NCBI GenBank assembly: GCA_965207025.1
Contig: OZ242258.1
Span: 1,116,001 to 1,180,000 of the forward strand
Direction: 5' to 3'
Length of the DNA: 64,000 nt
From: Bin87 sp034423595
Lineage (GTDB): Bacteria > Chloroflexota > Dehalococcoidia > Lucifugimonadales > UBA3495
Position 1 is the first letter of the stretch. The number at the start of each line of letters is the position of its first letter. A program made the position numbers and the translations under genes. Below the pieces are notes generated by a model. That model was not told the DNA's origin, ran no database searches, and was given only the letters and a program-made list of their open reading frames with translations. This document shows positions 35,442 to 45,887 of the stretch, in pieces.

Positions 35442-35735
35442 ATGAGAGTCATCGCGAAGAGGACACTGCGGGAGTTCTGGGAGCGACACCCGGATGCCCG
35501 GCAGCCACTAACAGACTGGTTTGAAGACGCCAAGCGCGCAGATTGGGAAGCCCCATACCAGGTGCGGTACAGGTATCGGAGCGTCAGCTTTCTGCCCAAT
35601 GACCGTGTGGTGTTCAACATCAAGGGCAACACCTATCGGCTGGTGGTAGAAGTCAACTACCCTTACCGCGTGGTTTATATCCGGTTCATTGGTACGCATA
35701 GCGAGTACGACCGCATCAACGCAGCGGAGGTGTAG
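35442..35735 (+). CDS. higB: HigB-type mRNA interferase toxin
   Basis: A 97-residue RelE-fold toxin of the HigB family. It has the N-terminal MRVIAKRTLREFWERHPDA, the core VVFNIKGNTYRLVVEVNY, and the C-terminal VYIRFIGTHSEYDRI, which carries the Arg/His/Tyr residues usual for ribosome-dependent mRNA cleavage. Toxin before antitoxin is the HigBA order. The antitoxin gene starts 2 nt after the stop. The ATG at 35442 is chosen over a longer frame because it starts the family exactly. Confidence 0.9.
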   Translation: MRVIAKRTLREFWERHPDARQPLTDWFEDAKRADWEAPYQVRYRYRSVSFLPNDRVVFNIKGNTYRLVVEVNYPYRVVYIRFIGTHSEYDRINAAEV

Positions 35736-35737
35736 CC

Positions 35738-36151
35738 ATGTCGGAAATCACTCAGGTTGAAACTGAAGCGGAGTATGAGGAGGCTTTGGCACGCATTTCC
35801 GAGCTGCTGAAGGCCGATTACGACAGCCCAGAAGGCAAGGAACTCGACCGCATCACTGACCTGGTTATAGCGTATGAGGACGAGCACTATCCCATGGATA
35901 GCGACCCTAACCCGCATTCCATGCTTGAGTTCATGCTGGACCAGCAGATGGTGTCGCGAGAGCAGTTGGTTCCGCTGGCCGGCGGTGATGCCGCTTTGGA
36001 CGCGATTCTGGAAGCACGGGAAGCGCTGACGCCGGCGTTAGTACAAGTGCTGCACGAACGTTTTGGCACTCCGGTTGAAGAGCTGCTCAAAAATTCGGTG
36101 GAGTCGGCGGCGGCCGCGGCGTCGGATTTAGGCGTGCTGACAGAAGGATGA
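35738..36151 (+). CDS. higA: HigA-type antitoxin
   Basis: A 137-residue, acidic protein with the long HigA N-terminal region (EYEEALARISELLKADYDSP, LDRITDLVIAYEDEHYP) and a C-terminal HTH-like part (MLDQQMVSREQLVPLAGGDA). It would neutralise HigB and repress the operon by binding near the -10 element upstream. The C-terminal helix is degenerate compared with classical XRE antitoxins, so its DNA binding is less certain. Confidence 0.85.
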   Translation: MSEITQVETEAEYEEALARISELLKADYDSPEGKELDRITDLVIAYEDEHYPMDSDPNPHSMLEFMLDQQMVSREQLVPLAGGDAALDAILEAREALTPALVQVLHERFGTPVEELLKNSVESAAAAASDLGVLTEG

Positions 36152-36225
36152 GCGGCTGCCGCCCTCTTCAATATGGCAGCAGCCGTTTTTGAGTTGGGCA
36201 GCATAACGTAGCAGGGAAGGTCGTG

Positions 36226-36823
36226 ATGTCCCCAGAAGGGCAATATGAACGGGCCAGGGGGACGTTCTTGCAATTCAAGGCCGGATTGGAAGAGGACGGC
36301 GACCTTTGTAGCGAAGTGCTGGGGGCTTGAGCTGCTGTTGACCGAACGCAGCACGACGTTTTACGAGAATCGGTTCATCACAGGCGGGGCCGCTGAACAT
36401 ATCATTGCGGCGGCGATGCGGTGCGTGGGACTATCCGACGTGCAGACGGTGGGGTTTGAGGATGTGCGCGTGGACGTTACGGTTGGCGGGGAGGGGTTTT
36501 CGGTGAAATCGGTATTCACTCGTGGCGGCACGATTGCTTTAGTCAACGTGCGGGGCGGCGGGGTAGAATGGACGACGCCGACTATTCTGGTTCTAGGCAG
36601 TGGATACAGCCGAGGCATTGGGTACGTCGATCCGGGATTGCTGCCGCCTAATGTCGCCAAGCAGACCAGAGACCAAATCACGCTGCCGAGAACGCCAGTC
36701 AACACCTTATTCCGGGAACAACCGGAGTACCTACTACGCCGCCCGGTTCCAGTGAATCAAGGACGGCCGGCAGACGGTTCTAAGATTCCGACGGCAATCA
36801 GCTTGACACGGCGCCAAAATTAG
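36226..36823 (+). pseudogene. Nuclease-like protein (possible restriction endonuclease), frameshifted at a G5 run
   Basis: Starts at ATG 36226 (GGGAAGG 6-12 nt upstream) as MSPEGQYERARGTFLQFKAG and stops early at 36328. The real continuation (LELLLTERSTTFYENRFITG onwards) is in another frame. Deleting one G from the run at 36321-36325 joins them into 198 residues with VLGLELLL at the junction. The segment VRVDVTVGGEGFSVKSVF, an Asp and then SVK on adjacent strands, resembles the D...(E/S)xK core of restriction enzymes. That reading is inference. No methyltransferase is adjacent. It could be a sequencing error, a phase-variable gene or a true pseudogene. Confidence 0.6.
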
Positions 36824-36879
36824 CTCTATTGTACGGTCAATCCGACCCGACATGAAGGGCCATCAACTTGGAGGTTACC

Positions 36880-37164
36880 ATGATACTTGGCGTCGTCACC
36901 TACAACCACGTGGCACACACCGCTCCGGAGGGACCAGTTCAAGATTTTCTGAACAGTGATTTTCTCAGGGAGTATTGCGCGGGCAATCTTGAACCGTTGC
37001 TCGTCAATCCCATAGACCCGGAAATTCTCGAAGACATCATCAACGATGATGCTGATGGCACGCTGGAGCAAACGGTTTCCATGGAGCAACTGCACGCCGC
37101 AATTGAATGGCTCAAAAGCCTGGCTCAAGATGAAAACACGGTCATCGCCGTGATGGAAGGCTAG
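36880..37164 (+). CDS. Small acidic hypothetical protein
   Basis: A 94-residue acidic protein (ILGVVTYNHVAHTAPEGP at the start, EDIINDDADGTLEQTVSMEQL in the middle). No family is recognised. GGAGG at 36870-36874 fixes the ATG. It lies between the frameshifted nuclease-like gene and the PLD nuclease gene, so it may belong to the same system, for example as an inhibitor or specificity protein (inference). Confidence 0.55.
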   Translation: MILGVVTYNHVAHTAPEGPVQDFLNSDFLREYCAGNLEPLLVNPIDPEILEDIINDDADGTLEQTVSMEQLHAAIEWLKSLAQDENTVIAVMEG

Positions 37165-37262
37165 CGGCTTGATTGTTACTACCGCTCTATCCGGCTACAC
37201 TCTCATCGGTGTAGCCGGATGCTAGCCAAGTCTCGAATAAGCGGCTATCTAGTGGAGTGGAA

Positions 37263-38132
37263 ATGATGACGTCCATCAAATCGCCGTGGTCGGATACGTT
37301 TGACCAATTCGCCGGGTCAATTCAGGAATCGGCAATAGTCGCTGCGCCGTACATTACTCGTCAGCCGGTTGAACGGTTTGCCCTTAGATTGCGATCACGA
37401 CGCAAGTCGGTGCGATTGGACTTGCTGACCAATTTGCGCCCGGACAGCCTGATTGACGGTTCTCTGGACGTCCGTGCGTTAGTATGGCTTTGCGATAGGG
37501 TTCCCGGCACGACGGTGCGACATCTGGGGAATCTCCACGCTAAAGCATACGTGGCGGATAGGCATACCGCTATCGTAACGTCCGCGAACCTTACCAATGG
37601 CGGCCTCTGCCACAACAAGGAACTAGGGGTTGCCATCACTGACCCGGATGAGGTTCAGGGCATCGCCGAGGATTTGCTGGAGTATGGCAACCTGGGCGTG
37701 CTAGTGCCGACGGAAGCGCTAATCGAACTTGACACCATGACTCAACAAGCTCAGGCCAGTAAGGCTACAGCAGACGGTTCAATATCAGACGCGGCGGCGG
37801 CGCACAATGTCATTCGCAATGATATGGACGAGCGATTGGTGAACCTGAGGACGGCCGGGGAGAAATTTGCCAGCGATCCGAATGGGTCCATCACGTCTCA
37901 ATTTGCAGACGCAGTTCTATACGTCTTACGGAGGCATGGTCCAATGCCCACCAGTCAATTGACTCCGCTGGTCAGAGATCTGAAGCCGGAACTCTGCGAT
38001 GACGAAGTAGACAGGGTGATAGGTGACCGTACTTTCGGCAAACGATGGAAGCATGACATACGAAACGCCCAACAGCAATTAAAGCGGGATGGTTCCATCG
38101 TCCTGGAAAATCGAAAATGGCGCTTGGCGTGA
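37263..38132 (+). CDS. PLD-fold nuclease with C-terminal winged-helix domain
   Basis: A 289-residue protein. The N-terminal phospholipase D-like domain has one HxK(x4)D motif, His92, Lys94 and Asp99 (LHAKAYVADRHTAIVTSANLT). A linker rich in Ala, Asp and Ser follows. The C-terminal ~75 residues (AVLYVLRRHGPMPTSQLTPL ... KRDGSIVLENRKW) look like a winged-helix domain of the kind found in restriction enzymes. One HKD motif means it would act as a dimer, as in BfiI/NgoFVII-type nucleases. ATGs at 37263 and 37266 are both possible. Confidence 0.75.
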   Translation: MMTSIKSPWSDTFDQFAGSIQESAIVAAPYITRQPVERFALRLRSRRKSVRLDLLTNLRPDSLIDGSLDVRALVWLCDRVPGTTVRHLGNLHAKAYVADRHTAIVTSANLTNGGLCHNKELGVAITDPDEVQGIAEDLLEYGNLGVLVPTEALIELDTMTQQAQASKATADGSISDAAAAHNVIRNDMDERLVNLRTAGEKFASDPNGSITSQFADAVLYVLRRHGPMPTSQLTPLVRDLKPELCDDEVDRVIGDRTFGKRWKHDIRNAQQQLKRDGSIVLENRKWRLA

Positions 38133-38147
38133 CGCTAGAGGGTAGCC

Positions 38148-39779
<1,632 letters not shown>

Positions 39780-39841
39780 ACCGCGGAGCGCGGTGTTTGC
39801 GGTATAGTGACGGCTGGTATCGCAAGCGTGGAGCAAAGGAG

Positions 39842-40063
39842 ATGAATCTGAAAACCACTAATCCACTCGTGATTTTCCTCATCGTCTGGCTGACCGCTTT
39901 CTTCGGGATCAGTTGGGGTTTTTTGGTCGGGCATTGGCTGGGATTCAGCTCATTCAGCTATGGCCAGAACATCATTGGAGAACTGCTTCCGCTGGCCTAT
40001 GCCGGCGCCGGCTTGTCTATTGGGTTTGCCACAGCCATAATCGCCGTCAAGTTAAACCGATGA
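39842..40063 (+). CDS. Small membrane protein, two TM segments
   Basis: A 73-residue protein with TM segments in LVIFLIVWLTAFFGISWGFL and LLPLAYAGAGLSIGFATAII. AAAGGAG immediately precedes the ATG. No family is recognised. It overlaps the next small gene by 4 nt (ATGA) and sits between the two mutase subunit genes. Confidence 0.5.
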   Translation: MNLKTTNPLVIFLIVWLTAFFGISWGFLVGHWLGFSSFSYGQNIIGELLPLAYAGAGLSIGFATAIIAVKLNR

Positions 40064-40248
40064 GTAAGATACTCGGCGATCTGGGTACGATGTGCCTGGG
40101 CGTAGCGGCGATCCTGATTGCGGCCGTAATAATCAGTTTCGGTACCGACGAAGGGCCACAGCTCGTGGCAGTAATCGGCTTTGTGATTTTGCTTGTAGTT
40201 GGGGTAGTTCTGCGCATATTGGGTAATGGATCTGTGGAAGGCAGTTGA
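40060..40248 (+). CDS. Small membrane protein, unknown
   Basis: A 62-residue protein with two hydrophobic segments (LGTMCLGVAAILIAAVIISF and LVAVIGFVILLVVGVVLRIL). It is coupled to the preceding small gene by an ATGA overlap and ends 3 nt before the B12-binding subunit gene. Confidence 0.5.
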   Translation: MSKILGDLGTMCLGVAAILIAAVIISFGTDEGPQLVAVIGFVILLVVGVVLRILGNGSVEGS

Positions 40249-40251
40249 TCA

Positions 40252-40689
40252 ATGATTTCGAATCCTGCACATGAACAAGCCAACCCGCCCCGTATCCTGC
40301 TGGCCAAGCTTGGGTTGGACGGACATGATCGTGGGGTAAAGGTTATTGCGCGGGCTTTGCGGGATGCCGGGATGGAAGTGGTGTACTTGGGGATGCGTGT
40401 TACGGCCGACCAGGTGGCGGCAGCGTCGGCCCAGGAGGACGTGGACGTGGTTGGCATCAGCGTCCTGTCCGGCGCGCACATGCGGCTGATGCCCCGCATG
40501 GTGGAGGCGCTGGAGCGCCATGGGCTGAAGGGGAGCGAAGGATCCGGCCACGTTATGCTGCTGGTGGGCGGCACCATACCCGAAGGCGACGTTGCCGGAC
40601 TGCGGGAGATAGGTGTGGACGGCGTATTCCCCGTGGGAACGTTCACGGGTGAGATGGTGGATTTTATTCGAGAGAACGTGAAATCTTGA
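40252..40689 (+). CDS. B12-binding (small) subunit of acyl-CoA mutase
   Basis: A 145-residue cobalamin-binding domain with DGHDRG (Asp23, His25, Gly28; His25 is the lower axial Co ligand), SVLSGAH, and LLVGGTIP. It completes the mutase with the subunit encoded at 38148; split subunits are normal for 2-hydroxyisobutyryl-CoA, isobutyryl-CoA and archaeal-type mutases. GGAAGG at 40236-40241 precedes the ATG. Confidence 0.9.
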   Translation: MISNPAHEQANPPRILLAKLGLDGHDRGVKVIARALRDAGMEVVYLGMRVTADQVAAASAQEDVDVVGISVLSGAHMRLMPRMVEALERHGLKGSEGSGHVMLLVGGTIPEGDVAGLREIGVDGVFPVGTFTGEMVDFIRENVKS

Positions 40690-40721
40690 CCGGGATTGCC
40701 GCGCTTCGCTCGCAATGACAA
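40690..40721. repeat. GATTGCCGCG...CGCAATGAC repeat fragment
   Basis: GGGATTGCCGCGCTTCGCTCGCAATGACA is a half copy of the GTCATTGCGAG-type element seen at 19291-19373. It sits between the mutase small subunit and the ligase gene. Confidence 0.6.
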
Positions 40722-40734
40722 AGGCACTTTGCTT

Positions 40735-42135
40735 ATGACCTGGCCGCCGAAACATGATACGGCGTATGTTCCGCATCATGATGCTGAGCATTGGAATGCG
40801 CGGCTGGAAACCATGCCGCCGGCGGAGCGTGATGCGCTGATCCTCGATAAGCTGCGGGGCCAGGTTTGGTACGCCTGGGAGCATTCGGGTTTTTACCGGG
40901 AGTTCTGGCGGGACGCTCCGGTTGACCCGGACAACATCCGCAGCCTGGAAGAGTTCGCTCTGTTGCCCATTCTGACCAAAGAGGAAGTCCGCAGGGAGCA
41001 GGAGGAACACCCGCCTTATGGACGATTCCTGTGCGTATCGCCGGAACAAGTCTATCGGATCCACGGCACGTCCGGCACCACCGGGCGGCCCACGGTGTTC
41101 GGCATCAGTCGCGGCGACTGGGAGCGTATCGGTGAGGCCCACGCGCGCATCCTGTGGGCCGCCGGCATCCGCCCGGGCGACACGGTGATGGTGGCGGCGG
41201 TGTTCAGCCTGTACGTGGGCAGCTGGGGCGCGCTGGTCGGCGCGGAACGCTTGGGAGCGGCGTGCTTTCCGTTCGGAGCCGGCGCGCCGGGTCAGACGGA
41301 GCGAGCCGTGGAATGGGCGCAGATGGTCAAGCCGGCTGCGCTCTATGCCACGCCGTCCTACGCGCTGTACCTGGCGGAAACGGCGCGGGAGATGGGGGTT
41401 GATCCGAGGTCGGATTTCGCGTTTCGCCTGATGTTTTTCAGCGGCGAACCCGGCGCCAGCGTCCCCGCTACCCGACAGGCGATTGAGGACGCATTCGGTT
41501 GCTACGTGGTGGACCAAGGCAGCATGGCAGAGATGACGCCGTGGATGACCAACGGCGGGTGTCGCCACCTGGAACGCGGGATGCACCTGTGGCAGGACAT
41601 CGTTTACACGCAGTTGGTGGATACCGAGACCCACGAAGTCGTTACCATGGGTGCGGAGGGCGTGCCCGTGTACACGCACCTGGAGCGGGAATCCCAGCCC
41701 ATGATCCGGTACTGGTCGGGGGACATTGCCCGTTGGGACATGATCGACTGTCCGTGCGGACGCACTTATCCCACCCTGCCGCTGGGGATCTACGGCAGGG
41801 CCGACGACATGCTGATCATACGGGGGCAGAACGTATTTCCTTCCCGGGTGGAGGACGTGTTGCGGGGGTTGGATGAATTCGGTGGCGAGTTCCGACTGGT
41901 CGTGGAGCGTGAACGAGGCTACCTTGATCGCTTGACCGTGGAGACAGAAGTAGCCGCCGAGGTGTGGGCGTCAGCAGGAGAATCGGGACCCCAAGGGTTG
42001 GAATCTTTGCGCGCCCGGGTTGGTGACACGCTCAGACGGGCGTTGGGCGTTGGGGTGTCGGTGGAACTCAAACCGGAGGGGGAGTTCGAGCGTACACAGT
42101 TCAAGGCACGGCGAGTCATTGACCGACGCGGGTGA
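40735..42135 (+). CDS. Phenylacetate-CoA ligase-like acyl-CoA ligase (PaaK family)
   Basis: A 466-residue ANL-superfamily ligase. It has the P-loop IHGTSGTTGRPTVFG, Y-x-D/S-Q-type core VVDQGSMAEMTPW, the A8 hinge GIYGRADDMLIIRGQNVFPS, and a C-terminal catalytic domain ending ERTQFKARRVIDR. It activates a carboxylic acid as acyl-AMP and then acyl-CoA. Placement after the split mutase suggests it supplies the mutase substrate, as in the 2-hydroxyisobutyrate pathway. The frame is open upstream to 40696, but that part translates a repeat, so ATG 40735 is chosen. Confidence 0.88.
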   Translation: MTWPPKHDTAYVPHHDAEHWNARLETMPPAERDALILDKLRGQVWYAWEHSGFYREFWRDAPVDPDNIRSLEEFALLPILTKEEVRREQEEHPPYGRFLCVSPEQVYRIHGTSGTTGRPTVFGISRGDWERIGEAHARILWAAGIRPGDTVMVAAVFSLYVGSWGALVGAERLGAACFPFGAGAPGQTERAVEWAQMVKPAALYATPSYALYLAETAREMGVDPRSDFAFRLMFFSGEPGASVPATRQAIEDAFGCYVVDQGSMAEMTPWMTNGGCRHLERGMHLWQDIVYTQLVDTETHEVVTMGAEGVPVYTHLERESQPMIRYWSGDIARWDMIDCPCGRTYPTLPLGIYGRADDMLIIRGQNVFPSRVEDVLRGLDEFGGEFRLVVERERGYLDRLTVETEVAAEVWASAGESGPQGLESLRARVGDTLRRALGVGVSVELKPEGEFERTQFKARRVIDRRG

Positions 42136-42317
42136 CGAGGCGGTGTTGACACTTCATTACCATTCCCGTTTGCGCGGGGATCCAGTAGTCGAAATCGTAA
42201 GCAACACTTTCCGTTTCTGCTCATCGCAATCTCTGGATTCCGGCTTTAGCTGCAATGACGAATAAAATCCGAAACGTCGGCAGAAGCTAATGTAGATTCC
42301 CGGGATGTATATGATGT

Positions 42318-43103
42318 ATGGACTGGTACGCGGGTGACGAATTCATATATCGGCCGCCCCACGTGCCGGGGCCGCGGGCGCAGGTGGGCGAGGTGGTGCC
42401 CGGGTTGCATCAGCGGGCGATGGTGACCACTAGCGCTTTCATCGTGATTACGCCCGATGCCCAAACAGGAGAGTCATCAATTACAGTGATTGACGCGGGG
42501 TGGCGGGTTTTACACAATCGTCCGGTGCTGAACTATCTGGGGGAGTTGGGGTACGGCCCGGAGTCGGTGGACCGGTTGATTTCTACGCACTATCATCCGG
42601 ATCACGTGGGTGGCATGGCGGGCCTGCGGCGGGCGACCGGCGCGCCAGTGTTGGCGCATCGGCTGGAGGCGCCGTACCTGGTAGGTGATCCGGAGAGAGT
42701 CATACCCAATCCGGTCAAACCGAGATGGCTGCGTATGTTGACGTGGCCACTGATGGCATCGATGACCCCGCCGAATTTTCCGGTGGCGGCCACGCTGGAC
42801 GATGGGGATAGCCTCCCCCTGTTGAGCGGCGCCGCAGTGGTCCATACGCCCGGCCATACGCCTGGCAGCATCAGCCTGCATTTCGCCAACGAAGGTGTGT
42901 TGCTGGTGGCCGACGCGATACAGCGGTACCAGGAGCGACTTACGCTGCCGTCGCGCTGGTTCTCCAGCGATATGGAAGCGGCGAAAGAGTCGGTGCTGAA
43001 GTTGGCATCGCTGGACTTTGAAGTGATCTGCTTCAGCCACTTTGAGCCAATGCGGGAGGGAGCGCGGGCGGCGCTGCGGTCGCTGGCGGAGTATGTGTCG
43101 TGA
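42318..43103 (+). CDS. Metallo-beta-lactamase-fold hydrolase
   Basis: A 261-residue MBL-fold protein with the metal motif THYHPDHVGG (HxHxDH), HTPGHTPGS (third His), the bridging Asp in LLVADAIQ, and a last His in CFSHFEP. The family hydrolyses thioesters (glyoxalase II-like), lactones or other esters. Surrounding CoA genes suggest a thioesterase or related role, which is inference. Confidence 0.85.
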   Translation: MDWYAGDEFIYRPPHVPGPRAQVGEVVPGLHQRAMVTTSAFIVITPDAQTGESSITVIDAGWRVLHNRPVLNYLGELGYGPESVDRLISTHYHPDHVGGMAGLRRATGAPVLAHRLEAPYLVGDPERVIPNPVKPRWLRMLTWPLMASMTPPNFPVAATLDDGDSLPLLSGAAVVHTPGHTPGSISLHFANEGVLLVADAIQRYQERLTLPSRWFSSDMEAAKESVLKLASLDFEVICFSHFEPMREGARAALRSLAEYVS

Positions 43104-43159
43104 TTTGTCGTAAACTTGGCATGGCAACAGACTGATCTAAGACTTGGGGATGATTTACT

Positions 43160-44419
43160 ATGCCTGATTCGGAAAACCCTACGGCCAAGCCCGCTGAGGC
43201 TCTGCCCTTACCCCTCAAGGGGATTCGCGTGCTGGATGCTACGCACATTGTCGCCGGCCCGTTCTGTTCGCTGATTTTGGCGGACATGGGCGCCGAGGTG
43301 ATCAAGATTGAGCGACCGCGGACCGGGGACCTGGCGCGCGGTCGTGGTCCGTTCATCGGCGACGCCGAAACCGGGCAGATCAGCAGTCGGTTCCTTGGTG
43401 TCAACCGCAACAAGAAATCCGTGACCCTGGACTTGCGAAATCCGGTTTGCAAGACGGCCTTCGAGAGTCTGGTTGCTAACTCGGACGTTCTGCTGGACAA
43501 CTGGGGGCCGGGCGCGTTCCGTCGGCTGGGCCTGGGATATGATCGGCTATGCGAAGTCAACCCACGTTTGATCTATGCCGAGATCAGCGGGTACGGCGAC
43601 AGTGAGGAGGCGCGCGGACCTTATTCAAACTGGCCGGCAAATAACCTGGCGATACAGGCCATGTCGGGTTGGATGGAGATTACCGGCGAGCCGGACGGCA
43701 GGCCCCAGGCGGTCGGCGACAACATGGGCGACTCGGTGCCGGGGGTTTGGGCAGCATTGAGTATCGTCCTCGCCCTGGAAACCCGACGCCAGACGGGCAA
43801 GGGACAGCACGTTGACGTGGCAATGTATGACTGCATGGCGTCCCACGTGATCAGCAACATGAACGCATATCAGGCTACCGGACAAACGCCCGGGCGAACC
43901 CGACAGGTATCCCTGGGGCCCGGCCTCGTGTTTCGGGCAGCTGACGGTTATGTCATCATGGCCGGCGTGCGCAGCCCGGAACGCCTGGCAGCGCTATGGG
44001 AGTTGGTTGAGCAAGCCGACCTGCCAGAGCAGGACGAGCGCTACTTGCAGCAATTCCCCGACGCCGATTTCGTGTTTGATCAAGTGATCCCGGCGATCGA
44101 AACTTGGTCCTCAGAACGACCTAAGTGGGAAGTGGCCGGCAAGCTTACGGAGATCGGGTTTTCCATGGGAGTGACGCAGAGTGTTGCCGACCTGGCCGAT
44201 TGCCCGCAACTCCAAGCGCGGGGGATGTACACGGACACTGCGGACACTCTGGGCGGAACGTTCCGCTCATTGGCCACACCAATCCGGCTCACGGCTTGCG
44301 AACCGGCGCCGGCCGGCGCTCCGCCCACTCTGGGCGAGCACAATGCCGAGATTCTCTGTACGTTGGGTGGACTAACGCCGGAGCAGTTGACGGGGCTACA
44401 GGCGGAAGGGGTGGTCTGA
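43160..44419 (+). CDS. CaiB/BaiF family CoA-transferase
   Basis: A 419-residue family III CoA-transferase. It has KGIRVLDATHIVAGPFCSLILADMGAEVIKIE at the start (first part shown in the usual form), NRNKKSVTLDLRNP, and the active-site Asp in DNMGDSVPG. It transfers CoA between acyl-CoA and a free acid through an aspartyl-CoA thioester intermediate. A second, different member follows at 44575. Substrates are unknown. Confidence 0.9.
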   Translation: MPDSENPTAKPAEALPLPLKGIRVLDATHIVAGPFCSLILADMGAEVIKIERPRTGDLARGRGPFIGDAETGQISSRFLGVNRNKKSVTLDLRNPVCKTAFESLVANSDVLLDNWGPGAFRRLGLGYDRLCEVNPRLIYAEISGYGDSEEARGPYSNWPANNLAIQAMSGWMEITGEPDGRPQAVGDNMGDSVPGVWAALSIVLALETRRQTGKGQHVDVAMYDCMASHVISNMNAYQATGQTPGRTRQVSLGPGLVFRAADGYVIMAGVRSPERLAALWELVEQADLPEQDERYLQQFPDADFVFDQVIPAIETWSSERPKWEVAGKLTEIGFSMGVTQSVADLADCPQLQARGMYTDTADTLGGTFRSLATPIRLTACEPAPAGAPPTLGEHNAEILCTLGGLTPEQLTGLQAEGVV

Positions 44420-44434
44420 CCCACTTCGTCGCGC

Positions 44435-44463
44435 TTGCCCATTGCGGGCTTGCGGCGTAGAAT
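44435..44463 (+). promoter_or_regulatory. Sigma-70-type promoter
   Basis: TTGCCC (44435-44440), a 17-bp spacer and TAGAAT (44458-44463), 111 nt before the second CoA-transferase gene. It indicates independent expression of that gene. Confidence 0.5.
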
Positions 44464-44574
44464 GGCGGCACTTGAAAACGCCGCGCCTGACGACAGCCGC
44501 GACGAAACCGTGGCCCGCGCTTTCCGTTCGTTGAAGCGGGGGCAAATGAATCCAAGAGTTTAGGAGAACCGGTC

Positions 44575-45789
44575 ATGGCAGAAGCGAAAGGCCCCCTGGA
44601 CGGGATACGAGTAATTGACCTGGGTCGGCACCAGGCCGGTCCCCGCTGCGCCCAAGTGCTGGCCCGTCTGGGCGCCGAAGTCATCAAGGTCGAGCGGCTG
44701 GGCGGCGAAGAGACCCGCTACCACGCTCCCTGGGTGCGCAAGCAGTCCGCGTACTGGGTGCAGTACAACAGCGGAAAGAAGAGCCTGAGCATTGACCTGC
44801 GCAAGGAAGATGGCAAGGAGGTTCTCCGTAAGCTGGTTAAAGTCTCCGACGTACTGCTGCAGAACTTCCGGCCTGGCACCATCGACATCATGGGCTTCGG
44901 CTATGACGTTCTCTACGAGCTGAACCCGCGAATCATAATGGTGAACGTGTCGGCCTACGGACAGTTCGGCCCGTACCGGGACCAGATCGGTTACGACCCC
45001 ATCGGACAGACCATGTCAGGTATCGCCATGGTTACCGGCGAGGAAGGAATGCCACCGATTCGCGCCGGCGTGCCTATCATCGACCGGACCACGGCCCTCC
45101 ACGCGGCCATCGGCACCCTGGCCGCGCTGCACGAACGTGAGACTTCCGGTGTAGGCCAGACCATCGACGCCTGTTTGGCGGACACCGGCTACAGTTACAC
45201 CGAGATCCCGGTTACCGCCTATCATGGCGCCGGCATTGAACCGCGCCGCGGTGAGTCAGCCGCGCCGCCGTCCGGGACTTACCCCTGCAAGGACGGCTGG
45301 GTGCTCATTTCTGCTGGCGACCAACACCACTGGCATCGGGTCTGCAACGCTCTGGGCAAGCCCGAGTGGCTGGAAGACCCCCGGTTCACCACCCGGCACG
45401 AGCGGGGCCGCAACGGCGAGGCCGTGAACCAGGCCATGCGGGACCTGATGGCCGACATGACCATGCGGGAGGCCATTGCCCACTTTACGCACCACGACGT
45501 GGTGGCGGCGCCGGTCAACACCATCGCCCAGGCCGCGGCCGATCCGCATCCATGGGAGCGCCGCGCCATGGTGGAGGTTGACGACTTCCTGGCCGGCACC
45601 ATTGCCGTGTCCGGCGACTTCTGGCACTTCAGCCGGACGCCTGCCGTGGTCGGAACCACCCCGCGAGTTGGAGAGCACAACGAAGATGTGCTGACCGGCC
45701 TGCTGGATTACTCCGAGGAAGAGGTGCAGGCTCTGTACGAGGCCAACGTCATAGGGAACTTCGACCACTACGACGATATTCCCGGCTAG
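44575..45789 (+). CDS. CaiB/BaiF family CoA-transferase
   Basis: A 404-residue family III CoA-transferase with LDGIRVIDLGRHQAGPRCAQ, NSGKKSLSIDLRKEDGK, LLQNFRPGTIDIMGFGYDVL, and the catalytic Asp in PIIDRTTALHAAIG. It is clearly distinct in sequence from the copy encoded at 43160, so the two probably use different acids. A good Rho-independent terminator follows 24 nt after the stop. Confidence 0.9.
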   Translation: MAEAKGPLDGIRVIDLGRHQAGPRCAQVLARLGAEVIKVERLGGEETRYHAPWVRKQSAYWVQYNSGKKSLSIDLRKEDGKEVLRKLVKVSDVLLQNFRPGTIDIMGFGYDVLYELNPRIIMVNVSAYGQFGPYRDQIGYDPIGQTMSGIAMVTGEEGMPPIRAGVPIIDRTTALHAAIGTLAALHERETSGVGQTIDACLADTGYSYTEIPVTAYHGAGIEPRRGESAAPPSGTYPCKDGWVLISAGDQHHWHRVCNALGKPEWLEDPRFTTRHERGRNGEAVNQAMRDLMADMTMREAIAHFTHHDVVAAPVNTIAQAAADPHPWERRAMVEVDDFLAGTIAVSGDFWHFSRTPAVVGTTPRVGEHNEDVLTGLLDYSEEEVQALYEANVIGNFDHYDDIPG

Positions 45790-45813
45790 TCTGGGTCGCC
45801 ATAGCAACGCAGG

Positions 45814-45845
45814 AGGGGCGGATGATTATCCGCCCCTACATTTTT
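45814..45845 (+). terminator. Rho-independent terminator
   Basis: Ten-bp perfect stem AGGGGCGGAT/ATCCGCCCCT (45814-45823, 45828-45837), 4-nt loop, then ACATTTTT. It separates the CoA-transferase gene from the convergent LLM gene. Its stem resembles the hairpin at 8941-8966. Confidence 0.8.
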
Positions 45846-45887
45846 GTTGCCGCCGATGCGCTGGTACGGGACAGCCTGTCAATCAAC

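Noticed and set aside
40696..40734. Upstream in-frame start of the PaaK-like ligase
   Set aside because: These codons lie in a GTCATTGCGAG-type repeat, so the conserved protein begins at 40735.
40249..41679. A 476-codon open frame on the minus strand antisense to the B12 subunit and ligase genes
   Set aside because: The plus strand has clear ligase and B12-binding motifs; the antisense translation is low-complexity and has no family signature.
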